Source of the DNA: a virus
Strand: one strand, 5' to 3'
DNA: 59,180 nt
Virus record (IMG/VR): IMGVR_UViG_3300007514_000009
Span: 1 to 59,180 of that record
Program-made: the position numbers and the translations under genes
Shown here: positions 55,401 to 59,180 of the stretch, piece after piece
Layout of the letters: every line of letters starts with the position of its first letter
Position numbering within the stretch: position 1 is the first letter of the stretch
Notes under the pieces: generated by a model
What the model was told of the DNA's origin: nothing
What the model saw: only the letters and a program-made list of their open reading frames with translations
The model's database searches: none

Positions 55401-56129
55401 AATCGCGGCACACGGCTCAGTCTTGCGAGTGCGATACAGAAAATCAAGGTGAGTAAGATGTATGATTCTCCTAATGAAGTTGTAGTCATAGGCGATTCAA
55501 TGGCAGCAAATGAACGGGTGTTCGTAGTCATCCAAGATCTTGACCGAATGAAGAAGGACGCCAGTAAAGGGGGCAAAAGCAATCTGGTCAAAACTCTAAG
55601 GCAAGAGATACCCGGACTCAAGAGCAACGCAGAGGCATTGAAGTTAGGGAAGTCTATTCTTTCTCGTATTGAAAACAGCGTCCCTCTCGTGAAACTAAGG
55701 GGTGCAATCAAATCATCTTCTATTCAGCCGGGGGAGATAATTGCACTTGACCTCCCTGCTCACGGCCTTCGTGGGGACTATGTGGTGTTTGAGGCCAAGC
55801 ACAATTATGCTATGATGTCCAGTGATTTCACCGTAGCACAGTATGATAAGGGAATCGAAGGCATACTTTCTGACCTCCAAGCGGTTTCTGGCAACACCAT
55901 GCCCCTCGATGAGAGTGCAGGAAATACTGTTGATATAGCCGAGGTATCTATGTCTGGAAACATCCGAGTTGTTGCAGTTCATAGGATATACATCCGCAAT
56001 GTGAGTAATCAGGGCTTCATTATCGGTGCGAAACACTCTCAAGGAATGGGTAAAATCGGAGTGCGTGATAACAACAAGCGGGCGCGGGCCATCGGCACGA
56101 GCAAGTCAAAGTTCTATGAGGTGAAGTGA
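49410..56129 (+). CDS. Giant baseplate hub-like protein
   Basis: About 2,239 residues from ATG 49410, with AAGGAG 9 nt upstream (ATG 49404 is also in frame). The first 1,900 residues are beta-rich, Gly/Thr/Pro-rich and unrecognised. Residues about 1945-2239 resemble the hub (gp27/tail-endopeptidase-like) fold: LNIMELIRNMSQIDGKQLV, then SKMYDSPNEVVVIGDS, a long helix segment (EALKLGKSILSRIENSV) and IQPGEIIALDLPAHGLRGDY. Fusing a hub domain to a huge N-terminal extension is unusual. Parts of the gene (about 51190-51440) are more GC-rich than the rest. It overlaps the next gene by 1 nt. Confidence 0.7.
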   Translation: MARYQKLIYPAKTQPLAAANGYPPSGFFAMHITYPDTEYSDEVIDWTYGANSGGQWSQGLTVVIKTPLAVSSVSLPTEADNVITVDLSSPASQVANLGTEKAARIIAAKINSRRVKQVSERRKTRLLRARYVRMSGKPTYTGNAWTAAAAQTLRVKFDGGYRNGFPSDLPPSGTITYNDGNHTNLSLSYSAITGSRYGPKRFASSATSQESIADFTITGGTLESQINQVGNENPVYPDQLSGATFSIAGEPEKHTVVLSWEQTDARADGGYWAAANGGPVIQGIGAAVPIWYLTAKPMDGGNMGLPATNHDSRGSTAVAHTEGHGYVRFSIEGLNSCDLPDMPPPDYNVSNPSISGITKADSDSVGSGSTGTVKLAELEYGTTVPASGNDLFYLKSAYQTKATSNSDNMLTGSRDELNNMTYGTNFLTKGIQGTGNLHYPRPIFSAKSVNTERVNGLRISNEHMVFEDITTTDDQGNALTLKGGSPLGVVIKDFAVQNVREDISTGKEVTGPSAPDGKTTPNLNIQLPDPSEIPGEIFVRSGHDRVQAWSNLTWGLGGLTAPDPRPAGVAEASGGVSQFDTHDRMLIFHCKRLLHGDLTAKHGLTPPTTAGAVPSGSTRLYSAHRITDHAERGSVLTQTNNGTATGYPYPHHRIRFARQGHSFVTPLTHRGTPYAMRRQLHRSHGSAYSLLFEAETEHKHFGFGSGKASNTSTVFELDTLKVKGESGFRATGSFSSEGLPLTELDGFRLPDIKATYSGVTPKTDLDYLIAPGQEHTETTGVGHLVRRGSFTEQSGRDVGGPTRLTLDAALPSATRYNAASEFMINGFILGDYTMGGGRPVPSIISAGSSSVFVLGLEEGVIAPRVGTELATVPPLLCHDPEYLNMAARTPNADGISASYGDYALLDKTDTGTGATPDAFLCSWLAEYSHPALLGTVREHFTTFRYREAGMPRSLDYPPTKGLYLRNHSNPTTTALAVNAEPFERMYVLQWLQNYGYNGLNAGGHGAIVGLKSANSVLMGHTTVREPSGTLRLPTTYQIERLSRGEGIGDGINPEKSWGTIPYDKDTDNVVFTKHMAVIDSMVAYDMSRRLPVRAWGFRTGSDALDMLAGDPTENLSGQEPIFGKARFDGGIHDSVQKIPHSSSPYGSSWVFPSAYNGVERSIPIGMVLTSHTAEATPFSSVVRGTNAKPISSEQPLGFGASLGIESLGLVKPTAMVAGGWEAKIDSNAASTAPLTGIPMNKGSDPFIDLVQYTGASSFAQANSKSAVSSTQYGVGGGFYHLRGNALHTNASAVDHSSSNVHYPTTGWGIATHSNATINSLTPTPLSEIADHRQVQSRTEPRLGFVIQTENERNTNKNTAYAVTTTKAASLNTDLILGQQFPILPSWSVNARFTTHAMTIDPSSPSSQTISNPYTLPTWSPDTNAAKGGTDPAAPLVRPKTSAKDAWSVRGSADLPPWGGTYILRKTYLNRTEEGSLATEVHATSGNAATSAPRRKTVDYFVRPVRPLKLFGFASDLLQDGWVLGARSSVGEATLEYQTFTRDNRYGVFESDLEQTLGNLQFLTSSQGAFEIAYPDANEYDVVYHLIPSASMLQFFKSDAVRKSIDGYFNPEVEPRYSQTTHPGGGEAIHQSETRYRSDGLGTSGDFAKQTTPEGGSYAHMDTAMRMFPQFKVVNHSSNNVMLEDASLLPPAGTLFVVGAREIHYTGKTKNKLTGVTNSTSISDLTGQILRYYSNNASDSATPSALTDIRPLTLPHLVAPTFIDNTLGLAKQESGIWNRYDSSSSKVHPTALSYRGLLEYDPTDFLMVSQRPFLIENGKTTARIKNITSAITTMRVDGDEITSTNFPPYLFDPAGFTLRIAGVEKDELSTALLFRNIEGDSLVDAGLTEGPVLMGQKGFVGVRTSDAVLTLLNDAGTDVAGYNVTPTKSLLNKDREISATLDAHPSLRIASDHSPVFSARKTRGLNIMELIRNMSQIDGKQLVNERNGALVYSSDAFTNRGTRLSLASAIQKIKVSKMYDSPNEVVVIGDSMAANERVFVVIQDLDRMKKDASKGGKSNLVKTLRQEIPGLKSNAEALKLGKSILSRIENSVPLVKLRGAIKSSSIQPGEIIALDLPAHGLRGDYVVFEAKHNYAMMSSDFTVAQYDKGIEGILSDLQAVSGNTMPLDESAGNTVDIAEVSMSGNIRVVAVHRIYIRNVSNQGFIIGAKHSQGMGKIGVRDNNKRARAIGTSKSKFYEVK

Positions 56130-56773
56130 TGGTGTTTGAACGGGCATGGGCTGTCGCTAAGGGCGTTGATTTTCGATTACCTTCACCTTCTGATAAACCA
56201 CCATCATATCTTGACCGAGATGCAAACTTGGCGTTTCATGGTTCTCGACTCCCTAATTGGTATGCACACGAGAACCCGTGGGGGGATGATGAACTCTCGC
56301 CGGAAGATTTCGCTCAGTCCATAACAGATGAATTGCGTCGGAGAAAAGGAGAGTTAGTGATGGCTCCTCATATGGATTATGAGGTAGGAGATTTTGGGGA
56401 TGCTTTGGAGGACTTCACTTCAGGAGGCTTCTTTGAGCGTCGTGATGAGCGAGATTCAGTCTTATTGGAATTAGAGAGAGCGGGTATGGTTAGGGCGTTA
56501 ATGGATGCGGGCATTGTTAATCGAAGGGAAATATCCGACGCTCTCGATGAAACGACCTTTGCATCGGGGCGGGGTAAATGGAGTCCGGGTCAGATACAGA
56601 TAGGTGGCCCCCCTGTATTTCCTCGGCAAACATACAGGCACGGGCCATACGGCACGGAGTATGCACAGGATCAAAATGAAAGACATAGATTACAACGGGA
56701 GCATGAAGCAAAGTATCCTGAGCCACAAAGAAGGGGATGGCTAACAACTCAACTTGGTGGGCCGGAGGATTAG
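56129..56773 (+). CDS. AW-K-tagged protein downstream of the hub
   Basis: About 214 residues from ATG 56129, which overlaps the hub stop (tgATG) and has GAGGTG upstream. It begins MVFERAWAVAKG, the shared tag. The remainder is charged and rich in Asp, Glu and Arg (SITDELRRRKGELVMAPHMD), with a helical stretch about 105-140 and an Arg/Tyr/Gln-rich end. No known family is recognised. Its presence shows that the tag is not confined to the head genes. Confidence 0.7.
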   Translation: MVFERAWAVAKGVDFRLPSPSDKPPSYLDRDANLAFHGSRLPNWYAHENPWGDDELSPEDFAQSITDELRRRKGELVMAPHMDYEVGDFGDALEDFTSGGFFERRDERDSVLLELERAGMVRALMDAGIVNRREISDALDETTFASGRGKWSPGQIQIGGPPVFPRQTYRHGPYGTEYAQDQNERHRLQREHEAKYPEPQRRGWLTTQLGGPED

Positions 56774-56774
56774 T

Positions 56775-57116
56775 ATGCCTGTTCTCGACTCACTCAAGGC
56801 CGCATTGACGGATCACCTCGCCACCCTCGTCACCCGTATGACCCTCGGTGCGAGTGGGGGGGATGCGTCGAGCCGTGATGGTGGGGCGGGTAGCCCTCAG
56901 ATCACAGTCACCCCTCAAGTCACTAAGATAGACGACAGGACAGTGGCCGTGACCGCCACCTTCGATACACAGCAGTCCTCATCGCAGACCATCAAAGAGA
57001 TAGCACTGCATGGCGATACCGCTCTCGACACCCCTGCTTATCGCGCCACCTTTATGCCTATCAACAAGACCACCACCAATGAAGTGCGTGTGGATGTGCT
57101 GATGGAGGTGCGATGA
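56775..57116 (+). CDS. Small tail/baseplate protein
   Basis: 113 residues from ATG 56775 with GGAGG at 56764-56768 (an in-frame TTG at 56754 is less likely). A short N-terminal helix (VLDSLKAALTDHLATLVTRM) and a Gly/Ser linker are followed by a beta domain (VAVTATFDTQQSSSQTIKEI and TNEVRVDVLMEV), similar to end-on attachment domains of tail fibres. The first half is notably GC-rich. It overlaps the next gene by 4 nt (ATGA). Confidence 0.65.
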   Translation: MPVLDSLKAALTDHLATLVTRMTLGASGGDASSRDGGAGSPQITVTPQVTKIDDRTVAVTATFDTQQSSSQTIKEIALHGDTALDTPAYRATFMPINKTTTNEVRVDVLMEVR

Positions 57117-57226
57117 TGTGTGCTGTTTCTGGCTGTGATAAGCCCCGTTTCGTGCATACCACGCATGATTTTTGCGAAGTTCATTATCAGGAGTGGGTTG
57201 ATTCATATCTTCGGAGGGATAAGTAA
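57113..57226 (+). CDS. Tiny zinc-finger-like protein (37 residues)
   Basis: MMCAVSGCDKPRFVHTTHDF continues CEVHYQEW and ends LRRDK, giving a C-x4-C-x12-C-x2-H pattern that could bind one zinc ion. It starts in an ATGA overlap and ends in a taATG overlap, the same coupling as its neighbours, which supports its being a real gene despite its size. The function is unknown. Confidence 0.65.
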   Translation: MMCAVSGCDKPRFVHTTHDFCEVHYQEWVDSYLRRDK

Positions 57227-58347
57227 TGGCAAGTCTGGGACAGGGACACGAAACCGCATATCAATCATACCAGACTGACGGGTTGCGAGACACCGATGTT
57301 CTCGCCAGCCCCACGCTAACCAACTTTAACCAACGAGCATTGTTGAACGGAGTCATCCCCCTTACGCTGAACGCATACAATAGTGGCACACGCAACAACG
57401 CTATATCAGGGAACTGTGCCTGTGAAAAACAAGACTACAAAACGATAGATATCAAGGCAGGGACAGTCATAGTGGATGGCGTTATACACACCATTGCCGC
57501 GAGAGACATAGACATCACAACCTCTGCGTTATACGCTACTCACAGCACCCATTCTAACTTCACTGGCCTCAATGCCGCTAACGAGGAGGCCATACTACTG
57601 GTCTATTTTGACCCGGCCATAACTTCATCCTCTGGAAAGATTGGATTGATATGCGGGACTGTCATTGATACTTCCTCTGGCGTGTATCCGTCAAGCCCCT
57701 CTGCTCACTTGTCCAATCAGACTATTGTATTAGCATCGGCCCGTCTGCACTACGCTAACAGTCGGCAGGAGATAGCCTCGCTTGAGGACAAGAGGGTGTT
57801 TGTCCGACCCGGCCCCCTCACTCTCTCCTCAGTCATCAATTCAGGAGGAACAGCCACGAGTGATGTGAATAGTTTGATTTCAAATGTCACGGGCAATATG
57901 CCAATCACCGATCTTGGTTTCCTATTCGCTCGTGACCCCGCAGGACTCGGCGGGACTCCAGATGGCGCAGGTCAGACTCACTTGTTCTTCCAATCCGATC
58001 AACTGGTCACGGCACAAGCACCGACTGGTTCTGGTGGTGCGTATCAGATAACTCCCATCCATCGCACAGCAATCAAAACTGATACTTGGACAGGCGGTGC
58101 AAAAACCGTCACTCTATTGTATGACCCACTCCCCTCTGTGGAAACAACGAGTTCAAAGTTAGTCCAAGTCATGGCCTACGATACATCTCCCGGTTCAAAC
58201 ACAAAGCAATTCTTAGGCATACTCGTTCAAGGACAGGAGTTCTCAGTAGCGAACAACGTCGTGACTATCAACGCCGCAGGTGCGAACATTGGATATGGCG
58301 GTGCGTCGCATATTGAAATCACCTACACTCATGCGGGGCATACCTGA
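57226..58347 (+). CDS. Baseplate or tail-fibre structural protein
   Basis: 373 residues, beta-rich and Ser/Thr/Gly-rich. The N-terminus (YQTDGLRDTDVLASPTLTNF) and TIDIKAGTVIVDGVIHTIAA resemble phage baseplate-attached fibre proteins that carry a 'property/value' beta domain. A CAC motif near residue 65 may be structural. The C-terminus is a beta domain (IEITYTHAGHT). It starts and ends in 1-nt overlaps with its neighbours. Identity is inferred from composition and context. Confidence 0.65.
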   Translation: MASLGQGHETAYQSYQTDGLRDTDVLASPTLTNFNQRALLNGVIPLTLNAYNSGTRNNAISGNCACEKQDYKTIDIKAGTVIVDGVIHTIAARDIDITTSALYATHSTHSNFTGLNAANEEAILLVYFDPAITSSSGKIGLICGTVIDTSSGVYPSSPSAHLSNQTIVLASARLHYANSRQEIASLEDKRVFVRPGPLTLSSVINSGGTATSDVNSLISNVTGNMPITDLGFLFARDPAGLGGTPDGAGQTHLFFQSDQLVTAQAPTGSGGAYQITPIHRTAIKTDTWTGGAKTVTLLYDPLPSVETTSSKLVQVMAYDTSPGSNTKQFLGILVQGQEFSVANNVVTINAAGANIGYGGASHIEITYTHAGHT

Positions 58348-58544
58348 TGGTCAAACCATATAGGGACAAGATAAGTCAGGACTGCCCCAAGTGCAGCGAA
58401 CGTGTCTTGGCCATCAGAATCAATGGTTTCTATGCTGGTTCCCGTGACCGTATATTCCTCTGGGAATGCCCACTTTGCGAGGAAGTATGGCGAAAGACAC
58501 GCCCTAAACTCAAAGAAGAAGTGTCCGAGATTGAATTATCATGA
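58347..58544 (+). CDS. Small zinc-ribbon protein
   Basis: 65 residues with CPKC and CPLC separated by about 28 residues, a clean four-cysteine zinc ribbon (QDCPKCSERVLAIR, then LWECPLCEEVWRKTRP), and a short acidic tail. Similar ribbons occur in archaeal transcription and translation factors, so nucleic-acid contact is possible, but its place among baseplate genes gives no direct clue. It overlaps the next gene by 4 nt (ATGA). Confidence 0.75.
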   Translation: MVKPYRDKISQDCPKCSERVLAIRINGFYAGSRDRIFLWECPLCEEVWRKTRPKLKEEVSEIELS

Positions 58545-59170
58545 GCGATGCCTTTGAGGTTGCTTGGGACGTTGTGAAGAACGAGGAGAAGCGTTCGGGC
58601 AATCGTTTCAAGGGCTACTCAAAGAATCGTATTAGTGGTCGCGCAGAGCGGGCAGGTAAAGCACGGGCGTGGAGCCAGAGCCGCAAGGTGAAGCGAGGCA
58701 GGACACGCAAGCGATATGCTCGCAACAAAACACGAGGTAATGTCCGACCTAAGTTGCGTCGGCAGTTAGGTGCGGGCGGTGAGCGCATACAAGTCAAGAA
58801 AACAGACGAGAATAGGCCCACGATTCCAACCAAATGGCGAAGAAAAAAACCCACTGCGCGTGAATCACCTGAAAGAGTAGGGGCAGTAGGGCGTTCAATT
58901 TACGGGAGAGGTGGCAGCGCGGGCCGAACTACTGGCCCAACTGGTGAGCCTCTGCGTGAATCTCTCTATTGCATACGGCCTAACTGTGACAGAAAACTCT
59001 CTGACTCATCTGCTCGCAGACCAGCCCGAATACGACAGTGCGGTTCTTGTGCGAGAGTGCTTGGCCTGAAAGGTCTGGAGGACAAACGAATCGAGCATTT
59101 GCGCCTCATGCGAGAGCAGAGAGCAGGGGATACTGGCAGTGTTGATCCCGGTGATGTCGCGCCCACATGA
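58541..59170 (+). CDS. Very basic AW-K-tagged protein with zinc motif
   Basis: 209 residues beginning MSDAFEVAWDVVKN, the tag shared with four other proteins. The next 110 residues are extremely basic (KVKRGRTRKRYARNKTRG). Residues about 147-172 hold CIRPNC and CGSC, consistent with a zinc site. An internal DNA-binding head protein that uses the tag for packaging is an attractive reading but unproven. The stop overlaps an ATG (ATGA) that opens the next gene. Confidence 0.75.
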   Translation: MSDAFEVAWDVVKNEEKRSGNRFKGYSKNRISGRAERAGKARAWSQSRKVKRGRTRKRYARNKTRGNVRPKLRRQLGAGGERIQVKKTDENRPTIPTKWRRKKPTARESPERVGAVGRSIYGRGGSAGRTTGPTGEPLRESLYCIRPNCDRKLSDSSARRPARIRQCGSCARVLGLKGLEDKRIEHLRLMREQRAGDTGSVDPGDVAPT

Positions 59171-59180
59171 CCGAAAATCG
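59167..59180 (+). CDS. Start of next gene, cut by window end
   Basis: ATGACCGAAAATCG gives M-T-E-N-R in an ATGA overlap with the preceding stop, the same coupling as most gene pairs here. Only four complete codons are visible, so nothing can be said about the product. Confidence 0.4.

Noticed and set aside
1-59180. tRNA genes, rRNA, integrase, attachment sites or replication origin
   Set aside because: Gaps between genes are all under 60 nt, and none shows a cloverleaf, recombinase gene or origin-like repeat cluster.

Overview
This window is a 59 kb block of the virion (head, neck, tail, fibre and baseplate) genes of a large tailed double-stranded DNA virus with an HK97-type capsid. Every supported gene is on the + strand. 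Genes are joined by 1-14 nt overlaps (taATG, ATGA, GTGA) or gaps under 60 nt, as in one or a few long transcription units. No tRNA, CRISPR array, insertion sequence, integrase or replication gene was seen, so the window is only the structural half of a bigger genome. Both ends run into further sequence. Heavy use of AGA/AGG (Arg) and ATA (Ile) codons, many small Cys2/Cys2 zinc proteins and the style of the fibre repeats fit a marine archaeal (euryarchaeal-type) host better than a typical bacterium. That is an inference; a bacterial host is not excluded.

Layout. 1-5645: four head-proximal proteins of unknown function (basic, Pro-rich, EF-hand-bearing and acidic). 5638-9965: large terminase, a winged-helix plus LAGLIDADG-like protein, and a portal with zinc clusters. 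9966-12101: five small accessory proteins. 12111-15482: a 1,123-residue protein with a divergent ATP-dependent DNA-ligase-like domain. 15539-19886: prohead protease fused to a scaffold-like tail, major capsid protein, a probable capsid-decoration protein and small virion proteins. 19900-22292: zinc proteins, a small membrane protein, a neck/connector protein and a small helical protein. 22285-36065: a 4,298-residue fibre whose N-terminus looks like a tail-terminator domain, followed by a tail-assembly-chaperone-like protein and two companions. 36125-42935: tail tube, a SAP-domain protein, tail assembly chaperones with a predicted -1 frameshift, tape measure and a distal tail protein. 42937-59170: two >2,100-residue baseplate proteins (one with concanavalin-like ends, one with a hub-like C-terminus), smaller baseplate proteins, zinc proteins and a very basic protein. 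A further gene starts at the right edge.

How they work together. Terminase and portal fill a prohead made by the capsid protein and the protease/scaffold fusion. The protease presumably matures the head. The connector and tail-terminator-like domain join head to tail. Chaperones load the tape measure, around which the tail tube polymerises. The giant repeat and lectin-like proteins would contact the host.

The most unusual signal is a short peptide of the form F-[DEN]-x-[AI]-W-(x3-4)-V-x-K. It begins at least five otherwise unrelated small proteins and recurs inside one of them. The capsid protein, protease and portal carry related hydrophobic-Lys-x-Asp sites. Together they suggest a capsid-targeting and processing tag system, comparable in principle to the T4 internal-protein targeting sequence.
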